Assembly (NCBI GenBank): GCA_024275555.1
Contig: JAJRYW010000117.1
Location: 1-13,868, forward strand
DNA from: Calditrichota bacterium
GTDB taxonomy: Bacteria; Calditrichota; Calditrichia; RBG-13-44-9; J075
Length of the DNA: 13,868 bases
Direction: 5' to 3'
The translations under genes and the position numbers were made by a program. A model generated the notes under the pieces. The model made no database searches, was not told where the DNA came from, and saw only the letters and a list, made by a program, of their open reading frames with translations. This document shows, piece by piece, positions 1-6,094 of this stretch; the stretch's first letter is position 1, and each line of letters opens with the position of its first letter.

Positions 1-1038
1 CCTCACGAAGATCAAGTGATTGACCGGGACGCGGTGGTGGTTTCCGGCCGGGAGCAGGCGGGGGCGGTGCTGATTGCCAAACTGACCATGGGAGCACTGG
101 CCTGGGGAGATGTCTGGTTTGGCGGCAAAACCCGCAATCCCTGGAATCCGGAGCAGGGCTCCAGCGGATCGTCAGCCGGCTCCGCCGCGGCTGCATCCGC
201 CGGCCTGGTTCCCTTTGCCATCGGCACGGAAACCTGGGGATCGATTGTCTCTCCGGCCAGCCGCTGCGGCGTGACCGGCCTGCGGCCCACTTACGGGCGG
301 GTGAGCCGTTCCGGGGCAATGGCCCTGAGCTGGTCGATGGACAAAATCGGCCCGATCTGCCGCTCCGTGGAAGATTGCGCCATTGTCTTCAACGCCATTT
401 ACGGGCCGGATGGGGAAGACCCGACCCTCTATGACGCCCCCTTTAATTATTCGCCGGATGCGGATATCTCATCTTTGAAGATCGGCTACCTGAAGAGTGC
501 TTTCGAGCAAGATAGCAGCCATCGCGCCCAAAATGAGACCGTGCTGGAAGTCTTTCGCAGCGCGGGCGTCAGCCTTATTCCAATCGACCTGCCCGATGAT
601 CTGCCCGTCTACGATATCGCCTTTATCCTCGGCGCGGAAGCCGCCGCCGCGTTTGACGAGCTCACCCGCTCCAACCGCGATGATCTGCTGGTTCGCCAGA
701 TTCGCAACGCCTGGCCCAATGTGTTCCGGCAGTCGCGCTTTATCCCGGCGGTGGAGTACATCAACGCCAACCGGGTGCGCACCCTGTGGATCGAGCGTAT
801 GGCCGAGCTGATGCGGCAGGTGGACGTCTACATCGCTCCTTCCTTTGGAACCAATCTGCTGCTCACCAACCTGACCGGCCACCCCTGCGTAGTGGTTCCC
901 AGCGGTTTTGATGAAAACGGTGCGCCGACCAGCATCAGTTTTATGGGTAAATTATTTGATGAGGCAAATGTGCTGCGCGTGGCCGGGTTTTACCAGGAGG
1001 CTACCGGCCATCACCTGGAACATCCCACCCTGCAATGA
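1..1038 (+). CDS. Amidase-signature family hydrolase, 5'-truncated by the window edge
   Basis: This is the C-terminal 345 residues of an amidase, a hydrolase of carboxamide bonds; the substrate is unknown. The frame is open to base 1, so the GTG at 16 is not a real start and the N-terminal part lies outside the window. The Ser-cisSer-Lys triad is visible. In fragment numbering (base 1 = residue 1) the Lys is K27 in 'IAKLTM', the cis-Ser is S57 within a Gly/Ser-rich stretch, and the nucleophile is S81 in 'GTETWGSIVSPAS'. The two serines are 24 residues apart, as in known family members. A Trp replaces the usual first Gly of 'GGSI'. The C-terminal 'GHPCVVVPSGFDENGAPTSI' segment is typical of the family. 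It is unlikely to be GatA because no gatB or gatC is visible beside it. The stop lies 13 bases before the next gene, whose Shine-Dalgarno overlaps this stop codon, so the two are probably cotranscribed. Confidence 0.93.
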   Translation, partial: PHEDQVIDRDAVVVSGREQAGAVLIAKLTMGALAWGDVWFGGKTRNPWNPEQGSSGSSAGSAAAASAGLVPFAIGTETWGSIVSPASRCGVTGLRPTYGRVSRSGAMALSWSMDKIGPICRSVEDCAIVFNAIYGPDGEDPTLYDAPFNYSPDADISSLKIGYLKSAFEQDSSHRAQNETVLEVFRSAGVSLIPIDLPDDLPVYDIAFILGAEAAAAFDELTRSNRDDLLVRQIRNAWPNVFRQSRFIPAVEYINANRVRTLWIERMAELMRQVDVYIAPSFGTNLLLTNLTGHPCVVVPSGFDENGAPTSISFMGKLFDEANVLRVAGFYQEATGHHLEHPTLQ

Positions 1039-1051
1039 GGAACGTTTTGAT

Positions 1052-2236
1052 ATGAACCGGAAAATGATCCGGCTTGCCTGGTTGATTGCGGCAGCGGCAG
1101 CTGTGCTGGCCGGTTGCCGGTCTCAGCTGGAGCCTGTTCAGCCGCCTCCTTTCCGGGTGGAATGGCTGCCTATCCCGCATTGGGCGGAGGGCGCGGTAAT
1201 CTACCGGGTTCCGGGCAATTGGATATCCGGCCTCCCCGGTAAAACTCAGAGCTGGAACTGGACAGCGCACCTGGAAGACCTGGGCGTTGATGCTCTATTG
1301 ATCGGGCCGGCGGCAAGGATATCCGCCCGGCAAGTGAACCGTTTTTCGGCAATCCTGAAGCGGTCGGGTGTGCGCGTGCTGGCCGCGGTAGCTCCCGGTG
1401 TTTCCCCCGCGATGGTCGATTCGCTGGATGTCGACGGCCTGCTGCTCCGCCGCGCCGATTCGTCCCTGATTGTCATCGCCGGGGAGTGGCAGGCAGGCGC
1501 CCAGCGGCAGCGGATGCTCTTTACCGATTCGCTGCCGCACTTCGATGTCCCGCTTCCCTTGCACGGCGTCGTTGATAGGCGTTTTTACCGGGAGTTGCTC
1601 CGGGTGCGCCAATCGCAAATCCGCACTTCTAAAGTGGTGGAAGCCGTTTTAGCCCCGGCCGATTCCCTGGTTCCGGCCGGGCGGGCGCTGCTCTCCCTGC
1701 GCCCGCCCGGCGCTCCCGGGCCGCTCCGCCGTTTTGGCGCCCCGGCCCTGCGAGGCTACCTGCGCTTCTGGGCCGCGCTGCCGGGATTCCTGCTGATCGA
1801 GGCGGGCCAGGAGTATGGATTAGATTCGCTCCGCGCAGCGGATTTCTTCCCGGGGAGATTCACGCAGTCCGGAGACAGCGCCCTTTACCGGGAATACCGG
1901 CAGTTGTTTCGCTTGCGCAATTCTGTTGCGGCGCTGCGGCGGGGACAGGGCGCCCCGGTGCAGACCAGCATGATCGACGGCGCAGCCAGTTCGTTCTTGC
2001 GTTTTGATGATACCGGCGTGGTGTTGGTCGTCGCCAACCTGCGCAGGGAACCGGCTAAGATGGTGCTGCTGACCCTTAGCCCGGAGCAGCGGCAACTCTG
2101 CACCGGCCGGCGGTTCCGGAATTTTGCGGATCACACCGCTACTCGTCTCCCGGGGGATTTCTTTTTCCGGGAGATTGCGCCCTTCACCAGTGTGATTTAT
2201 CTTAGCGAGCAGACATCCAGCAAGGGAGAGTTATGA
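1052..2236 (+). CDS. Lipoprotein with a degenerate GH13 alpha-amylase-like fold (probable pseudoenzyme)
   Basis: A 394-residue predicted lipoprotein: a hydrophobic signal ends in lipobox 'LAGC' with Cys22, and residue +2 is Arg. The body reads like a compressed alpha-amylase. 'AVIYRVPGNW' (48-57) matches the first strand, 'HLEDLGVDALLIGP' (73-86) the beta2 region, 'AGQEYGL' (251-257) the late-barrel GxE motif, and 'SFLRFDDTGVVLVVANL' the C-terminal beta domain. Catalytic regions are mostly lost. Region I (D-x-V-x-N-H) is 'AAVAPGV' (111-117). Region II (G-F-R-x-D) is 'GLLLR' (129-133), losing the nucleophile Asp and the Arg. Region IV (N-H-D) is unrecognisable. Only a region III-like 'GEW' (E145) remains. 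I infer a binding or structural role rather than hydrolysis. The ATG at 1052 is preferred over an upstream start at 908 because it carries the signal peptide and has GAGGAA at 1037-1042; the longer frame would overlap the amidase. It overlaps the next gene by 4 bases. Confidence 0.8.
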   Translation: MNRKMIRLAWLIAAAAAVLAGCRSQLEPVQPPPFRVEWLPIPHWAEGAVIYRVPGNWISGLPGKTQSWNWTAHLEDLGVDALLIGPAARISARQVNRFSAILKRSGVRVLAAVAPGVSPAMVDSLDVDGLLLRRADSSLIVIAGEWQAGAQRQRMLFTDSLPHFDVPLPLHGVVDRRFYRELLRVRQSQIRTSKVVEAVLAPADSLVPAGRALLSLRPPGAPGPLRRFGAPALRGYLRFWAALPGFLLIEAGQEYGLDSLRAADFFPGRFTQSGDSALYREYRQLFRLRNSVAALRRGQGAPVQTSMIDGAASSFLRFDDTGVVLVVANLRREPAKMVLLTLSPEQRQLCTGRRFRNFADHTATRLPGDFFFREIAPFTSVIYLSEQTSSKGEL

Positions 2237-2730
2237 CAGAGCAGCAGGACGGCGCGCGTCGGTGGATTGTCCCGGGAATCCTGGGGTTTTTATTCTTGCT
2301 GGCCGTGCTCAGCTTCTTCGGCAAAGATGAAAACCTGACCCCGGAAAAAACCGAGCCGGTCTTAATCCGCTTCGAAATTAAGGAGTTTGAACAGGCCTTT
2401 AACAGCCAGAACCTGGAAAAGGTGCTGACATTTTACAGCGACGATTTTATCGAGGTTTATCCCGGTCAGCCGGACGAGGTGGGGCTGGAGGCGGTTCGGA
2501 ACCGCTATCAGCACTTGTTCTCCCGCTACGAATTGGTCCTGGCCGATTCGATCGAGGAGATTCTGGTGGAGGGCGACCTGGCCGCGGTGAGAGTTACCTG
2601 GATTGTTGCTCACCTGGCCCCGGGGGAAGGCCGGGGGAGAGTCTACAGCCGCGAACGCGCCCTGGAAATTTGGGAGCGAGCTACCGGCGGGCGATGGAAA
2701 ATTAAACGCCGCTACCGGTTTCCGGATTAG
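2233..2730 (+). CDS. Membrane-anchored NTF2/SnoaL-like domain protein
   Basis: A 165-residue protein with one N-terminal membrane segment (about residues 12-30, 'WIVPGILGFLFLLAVLSFF') and an NTF2-like domain from about residue 45 to the end. The domain pattern is 'FEQAFNSQNLEKVLTFYSDD' followed by 'GLEAVRNRYQHLF', then beta strands ending in 'GRWKIKRRYRF', as in DUF4440/SnoaL-type folds. These domains bind small ligands or act as scaffolds, and no catalytic residue can be assigned. The start ATG overlaps the stop of the lipoprotein gene (ATGA) and has GGGAGAG just upstream, so the pair is probably translationally coupled. The domain would face the periplasm if the N-terminus is cytoplasmic. 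The last gene of the operon, it is followed directly by tandem repeats with no obvious terminator. The fold assignment is fairly secure; the function is unknown. Confidence 0.75.
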   Translation: MTEQQDGARRWIVPGILGFLFLLAVLSFFGKDENLTPEKTEPVLIRFEIKEFEQAFNSQNLEKVLTFYSDDFIEVYPGQPDEVGLEAVRNRYQHLFSRYELVLADSIEEILVEGDLAAVRVTWIVAHLAPGEGRGRVYSRERALEIWERATGGRWKIKRRYRFPD

Positions 2731-2743
2731 TGCGTTGCTCTGC

Positions 2744-3004
2744 CCGCGAATTCCACGAATTGGCGCGAATTTAAAAAGAGCGCCATTCATTTTTGTCCAC
2801 GAATTCCACGAATTGGCGCGAATTTAAAAAGAGCGCCATTCATTTTTATCCACGAATTCCACGAATTGGCACGAATTAAAAGAACGCCATTCATTTTTGT
2901 CCACGAATTCCACGAATTGGCACGAATTTAAAAAGAGCGCCATTCATTTTTATCCACGAATTCCACGAATTGGCACGAATTAAAAGAACGCCATTCATTT
3001 TTGT
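2744..3004. repeat. Tandem repeat, five units of 51-53 bp
   Basis: Five units start at 2744, 2797, 2850, 2901 and 2954, with lengths 53, 53, 51, 53 and 51; a partial sixth begins at 3005. Each unit opens with CACGAATT-type 9-10-mers in triplicate (CCACGAATT, CCACGAATT, GGCACGAATT) and ends near 'GCCATTCATTTTT'. Units 3 and 5 are identical. The block 2797-2900 and the block 2901-3004 are 104-bp doublets that differ at one base, so the array grew by copying doublets. There are no unique spacers, so this is not CRISPR. It sits between the convergent ends of the amidase operon and the DUF190 operon. Confidence 0.95.
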
Positions 3005-3050
3005 TCACGAAATAATGGAATGTTGGAGTGCTGGAATAGAAAAATACCCG

Positions 3051-3090
3051 ACCACTCACCACTCACCACTCACCACTCACCACTCACCAC
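3051..3090. repeat. 7-bp microsatellite (ACCACTC)n
   Basis: Five full copies of ACCACTC plus five bases of a sixth, without mismatch. It ends 9 bases before the stop codon of the minus-strand DUF190 gene. The bases between the 51-53 bp array and this repeat (3010-3050) are AT-rich, with 'TGGAATGTTGGAGTGCTGGAAT', itself an imperfect short repeat. Confidence 0.95.
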
Positions 3091-3099
3091 AAGATGTCC

Positions 3100-3441
3100 T
3101 CAGGGATTATAGCGGATAATTTCCACCTTTTCCAGGGTCATCAAACTGCCGCAGCCAACTTCCTGGAGCATCGATTCGATTTCGCTGATGGCCTGCTGAA
3201 TGCGCTCATCGGTATCCACCACTTCGATTAAAAGAGGCATATCTTCCGAGAGGCGCAGCAGACGGGCGGTATGGAGCCGGCTGCCCGCGCCGAATCCCTC
3301 GATGCCTCTTACCACGGTCGCCCCGGCCAATCCGATTTCCCGGAGGCGCAGCACAATCGCTTCACAGAGCGGCTGGCCTTTGTAGCGATCTCCCTCCCCG
3401 ATATACACTCTCAGCAACTTACCGACGCCTTTGATCTCCAT
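3100..3441 (-). CDS. DUF190 family protein, partner of the CrcB fluoride channel
   Basis: A 113-residue soluble protein of the DUF190 family. Recognisable features are 'LLRVYIGEGDRYKGQPL' near the N-terminus, 'GLAGATVVRGIEGFG' in the middle and 'LLIEVVDTDERI' towards the C-terminus, at the family's usual full length. DUF190 proteins resemble PII-like small trimeric regulators (general knowledge) and are often encoded next to crcB, as here. The biochemical role is not established; a regulatory or accessory role in fluoride resistance is inference from linkage. The ATG is preceded by AAGAGGAA at a good distance. The gene begins 25 bases after the crcB stop and is the last of the minus-strand operon. 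No clear intrinsic terminator is seen downstream, where the transcript runs into microsatellite and tandem repeats. Confidence 0.9.
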   Translation of the reverse strand: MEIKGVGKLLRVYIGEGDRYKGQPLCEAIVLRLREIGLAGATVVRGIEGFGAGSRLHTARLLRLSEDMPLLIEVVDTDERIQQAISEIESMLQEVGCGSLMTLEKVEIIRYNP

Positions 3442-3466
3442 GACCGATTCCTCTTAAATAGTTTGC

Positions 3467-3838
3467 TTAAATGAGTTTGCCGGTGATGCTTCCCAGGTAT
3501 ACCGCCATTAATCCTATGCTGACGCTGACAGCCAGGTTAGCAATCGCTTTGACCAGCGAGCCGGCGTTTATCAGCATCATGGTTTCGTAGGTAAAAGTAG
3601 AAAAGGTGGTAAATGCTCCCAGGATGCCGATTGTTGCCGCAATTTTTAAGGTGGGGTGGACCAAAATACGCCCTGATATTGTCATCATCAGGCCAAGTAA
3701 AAACGAGCCCACCAGGTTGACTACCAGGGTGCCTACCGGAAAATCGCCCCGGGAATATTGATAGACCAGGCCGGAAATCCAGTAGCGGAGAATTGCCCCG
3801 GCAAATCCACCCAGGCCGATTGCCAGTAATTTAATCAT
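3467..3838 (-). CDS. crcB: Fluoride ion channel CrcB/FluC
   Basis: A 123-residue four-helix membrane protein of the CrcB/FluC family, which lowers cytoplasmic fluoride by passive export as a dual-topology dimer. Family signatures are all present: 'GGFAGAILRYW' (10-20) in helix 1, 'PVGTLVVNLVGSFLLG' with the conserved Asn41 in helix 2, and 'GAFTTFSTF' (74-82) at the helix 3 break, which supplies the pore phenylalanines and the central sodium site. The length is normal for a single-domain homodimeric channel, and only one copy is present. The gene starts 25 bases after the metallophosphoesterase stop, with a GAAAGGGA-type Shine-Dalgarno in the gap, and is followed by DUF190. The 25-base gap leaves no room for a fluoride riboswitch, and none is seen at the operon's 5' end. 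Confidence 0.97.
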   Translation of the reverse strand: MIKLLAIGLGGFAGAILRYWISGLVYQYSRGDFPVGTLVVNLVGSFLLGLMMTISGRILVHPTLKIAATIGILGAFTTFSTFTYETMMLINAGSLVKAIANLAVSVSIGLMAVYLGSITGKLI

Positions 3839-3863
3839 TCCAAAAAGTCCCTTTCAAAAAAAG

Positions 3864-5048
3864 CTATCGTAACCATCGCGCATATACAACTTCCTTTGTA
3901 GAAGGTTCTACTACCCGCAGCAGGATGCGCCCATTCGTTAACAGATCAACCGCCATAAATCCGGTGCCGGCGTGTGCAAAAAGAGTGTCGTCGCCGCTGC
4001 CGACTTCGTTTAATTTTTTTACGGCCCCGGCCCCGCTCACCAGGATGTATTCCGCAAAAGGATGGTTGGTAAGCACCTGCAGATTGTGATCATGCCCGGC
4101 GGCGATCAGCAGCGGTTTTTCCTGTTTAACGGCTTCCTTGAGCTCCTCCAGGTAGGCCCGGTAGCGTTGGCCGCGGAGGTCTGCATCATTATTAATAATG
4201 TGCCCGCGGAAGAGCGGGTAGAGAGAGCCGATAAGCGGCAGGGGAATCCACAGATGAGGAGACAACTCGCGCAGCGGGAAAAGATGGTCCCTCCAGGAGA
4301 AAAATCCCCCATGCGGCCCGTGGCTGGCCGGGCCGTGATGGGCCAGCACCAGCGTCGAGGAAGCGTTGGCGGGGGTAATGAGTTGATCCAACTGCTCCGA
4401 AAACGAAGCGCTGTCGCTGCCCGGGCAATCCCGCTCCGGCAGCAACCCTTGTTTGATGCGGGTATAGCTGTCGATGATAATCAAATTCAATCCGTTTAAA
4501 TCGACCGAAACAGGGCCGGAGCAGCCCGGCTGGGGCAAAAGCTGCACAGCGGCGCCTTGCTGACTGAGAAAACGCTCCTGCGCCAGCAATCGCTGTAGCC
4601 CTTTCTCCCCGCCGCGCCCCCAGTCGTGGTTGCCGGGAACGAAAATGCCCCGGGCCCCGCTGTTCAGCACCACATTGCTCTGGGCTTGCAGGCGTTTTGC
4701 CAACCGGGAGTGTTCCGGGTCGCCCTCCGGTGTTAAGCCGTAGGGATAGATGTTATCCCCTAAAAATACCACAGTGGTGTGTTCCGGCGTTTGGGAAGCC
4801 CACTCCTGCAACTTTTGCAGCACCGGTTCGTTTGGTTGGGGGAGCCCGGCGTCGCCAATAAGCAGCACCCGCTGTTTGATTTGATCGAGCGGCAGGCGGG
4901 TTGGGGCGTCGCCTGGCTGGCCCGGCGCAATAAAGGGCTGGCGGTGACTGCACCCCGTCGCCACAAAAACCAGCAAAAGTAGCAACACAAGGTAATGATT
5001 TAATCGGAAGGGATTGCCCCGCTGCGGGAACAATGGATGACTATTCAT
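3864..5048 (-). CDS. Lipoprotein calcineurin-like metallophosphoesterase
   Basis: A 394-residue predicted lipoprotein: hydrophobic segment 18-30, then 'ATGC' with Cys33. It carries the full dinuclear-metal phosphoesterase set: 'GDAG' (65-68), 'GDNIYPYG' (97-104), 'GNHDWG' (139-144), 'AHHGPASHG' (236-244) and 'GHDH' (318-321). The spacing fits calcineurin-like or purple-acid-phosphatase-like enzymes that hydrolyse phosphate monoesters or diesters outside the cytoplasm; the substrate is unknown. The ATG has a strong AAGGAGAG at 5051-5058. It is the first gene of a minus-strand operon with crcB and DUF190, and is divergent from the cyclotransferase gene with a 77-base shared gap. Why it should be cotranscribed with a fluoride exporter is unclear. 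Fluoride inhibits many metal-dependent phosphatases (general knowledge), which could be the link. Confidence 0.92.
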   Translation of the reverse strand: MNSHPLFPQRGNPFRLNHYLVLLLLLVFVATGCSHRQPFIAPGQPGDAPTRLPLDQIKQRVLLIGDAGLPQPNEPVLQKLQEWASQTPEHTTVVFLGDNIYPYGLTPEGDPEHSRLAKRLQAQSNVVLNSGARGIFVPGNHDWGRGGEKGLQRLLAQERFLSQQGAAVQLLPQPGCSGPVSVDLNGLNLIIIDSYTRIKQGLLPERDCPGSDSASFSEQLDQLITPANASSTLVLAHHGPASHGPHGGFFSWRDHLFPLRELSPHLWIPLPLIGSLYPLFRGHIINNDADLRGQRYRAYLEELKEAVKQEKPLLIAAGHDHNLQVLTNHPFAEYILVSGAGAVKKLNEVGSGDDTLFAHAGTGFMAVDLLTNGRILLRVVEPSTKEVVYARWLR

Positions 5049-5056
5049 AACTCTCC

Positions 5057-5086
5057 TTGAAATTAAACAGGAAAATCCTGTATATT
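5057..5086 (+). promoter_or_regulatory. Sigma70-like promoter for the cyclotransferase gene
   Basis: TTGAAA at 5057-5062 and TATATT at 5081-5086 are separated by 18 bases, giving an expected start near 5093 and a leader of about 33 bases. The -35 box overlaps the Shine-Dalgarno of the divergent metallophosphoesterase gene. Read on the other strand, TAATAT (5082-5087) could be a -10 box for that operon, but I see no convincing -35 partner. Confidence 0.5.
5068..5080. promoter_or_regulatory. 13-bp palindrome in the promoter spacer, candidate operator
   Basis: CAGGAAAATCCTG has perfect 5-base arms around AAA and lies wholly between the -35 and -10 boxes of the cyclotransferase promoter. Its position between two divergent units would allow one protein to control both. 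No regulator gene is adjacent, so the binding protein is unknown. Confidence 0.35.
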
Positions 5087-5125
5087 AACAGCTTACTCAA
5101 ATAAAGTTAACCAATTTCCACACTT

Positions 5126-5929
5126 ATGCCAGCGATGCGAAAAAAAAATTTTACTCCGGCCCGGCGATTTTTACAGGGGATACTCCTGGCGGCAATTTTC
5201 CCACTCTTCATAGCGGCGCAACCTGATCAGACGCCGGTATACACATTTAAAGTGATTCAGCGCTACCCGCATGACGGCAATGCTTTTACCCAGGGCCTGG
5301 TTTACCACGACGGCTACCTCTACGAGGGAACCGGGCGGCGGGGGCAATCGACCCTGCGGAAAGTGGATATAAAAACCGGAACGGTGCTGCAATTGCATGA
5401 ACTGGCGCCCCGCTATTTTGGCGAAGGCGTGTGTATCTTCGGAGACCGGATCATCCAGCTCACCTGGGAATCGCAAACCGGTTTTGTGTACGACCTGAGC
5501 ACCTTTACCCAACTGGAGGAGTTCTATTATCCCAACCAGGGCTGGGGGATTACCAGCGACGGCCAACAGCTTATCTGCAGCGACGGCACCGCCAATCTCT
5601 ACTTTTGGGACCCGGGGACGTTCGCCGAAATCGGCCGGGTGGAAGTGCGCGACCATCGCGGCCCGGTGGATCGTTTGAATGAACTGGAGTACATCAACGG
5701 CGAGGTCTACGCCAATATTTTCGGCAGCGATCTCATCGCCCGGATTGATCCCAAAACCGGGATGGTGAAAAGTTATCTTGATTTGAGCGGCTTGTTGCCC
5801 GGGCGCGGGCGAGGCGGCGAAGATGTGCTCAATGGCATTGCATATGACGCCGAGCGGAAACGGCTCTTTGTTACCGGGAAACTCTGGCCGGCCTTGTTTG
5901 AAATTGAAGTCATCGGCCCGAATGAATAA
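5126..5929 (+). CDS. Secreted glutaminyl-peptide cyclotransferase (glutamine cyclotransferase, beta-propeller type)
   Basis: A 267-residue protein with a Sec-type signal (basic start, hydrophobic 17-30, probable cleavage near 'AA-QP'). It converts N-terminal glutamine of peptides to pyroglutamate with release of ammonia. The family is the five-bladed-propeller type known from papaya and many bacteria, not the zinc-dependent animal type. Visible signatures are 'HDGNAFTQGL' (49-58), 'YLYEGTGRRGQSTL' (64-77), which holds the conserved Glu67, 'GEGVCIFGDRIIQLTWE' (99-115), 'GWGITSDG' (139-146), 'LNELEYINGEVYAN' (184-197) and 'LNGIAYD' (235-241). The length is typical. The start may be ATG 5126 or ATG 5135; neither has a clear Shine-Dalgarno. 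It is monocistronic, with its own promoter and a terminator directly after the stop. Confidence 0.93.
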   Translation: MPAMRKKNFTPARRFLQGILLAAIFPLFIAAQPDQTPVYTFKVIQRYPHDGNAFTQGLVYHDGYLYEGTGRRGQSTLRKVDIKTGTVLQLHELAPRYFGEGVCIFGDRIIQLTWESQTGFVYDLSTFTQLEEFYYPNQGWGITSDGQQLICSDGTANLYFWDPGTFAEIGRVEVRDHRGPVDRLNELEYINGEVYANIFGSDLIARIDPKTGMVKSYLDLSGLLPGRGRGGEDVLNGIAYDAERKRLFVTGKLWPALFEIEVIGPNE

Positions 5930-5962
5930 CGCCGTGTGAATTACTACACAGGCGCTTTTTTT
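5930..5962 (+). terminator. Rho-independent terminator
   Basis: The stem CGCC-(bulged G)-TGTG at 5930-5938 pairs with CACAGGCG at 5947-5954, followed by C and seven T residues (5956-5962). It starts one base after the cyclotransferase stop codon. The remainder of this gap (5963-6094) holds no gene. Confidence 0.8.
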
Positions 5963-6054
5963 AGAAGCCGTGGATTTACACTTTGGATATTGCTTTGCCT
6001 GGGAGCGGACGGCATTAACCACTACCAAGCTGACCATTATTTAAAAAAACCAGG

Positions 6055-6066
6055 GTAAATATTTAC
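6055..6066. promoter_or_regulatory. Perfect 12-bp palindrome upstream of the S9 peptidase
   Basis: GTAAATATTTAC is an exact self-complementary 12-mer ending 28 bases before the chosen start of the S9 peptidase gene. It may be an operator, but AT-rich palindromes arise easily by chance and I could not place promoter boxes around it with confidence. Confidence 0.25.
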
Positions 6067-6094
6067 AACCCGCCTAAATATGGAGATGAAAAGT

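Noticed and set aside
908..1051. Upstream extension of the lipoprotein gene to an ATG at 908
   Set aside because: It would overlap the amidase by more than 130 bases, and it would bury the signal peptide and lipobox that begin at 1052.
2744..3004. CRISPR array
   Set aside because: The units are contiguous and nearly identical over their full length, with no unique spacers and no cas genes.
5049..5125. Fluoride (crcB) riboswitch before the crcB operon
   Set aside because: The operon's 77-base upstream region and the 25-base gap before crcB show neither the conserved GG-GATGG-type core nor room for the pseudoknot.
5171..6037. 288-codon minus-strand open frame opposite the cyclotransferase
   Set aside because: It runs across the terminator hairpin and has no family features; the plus-strand frame is a clear enzyme.
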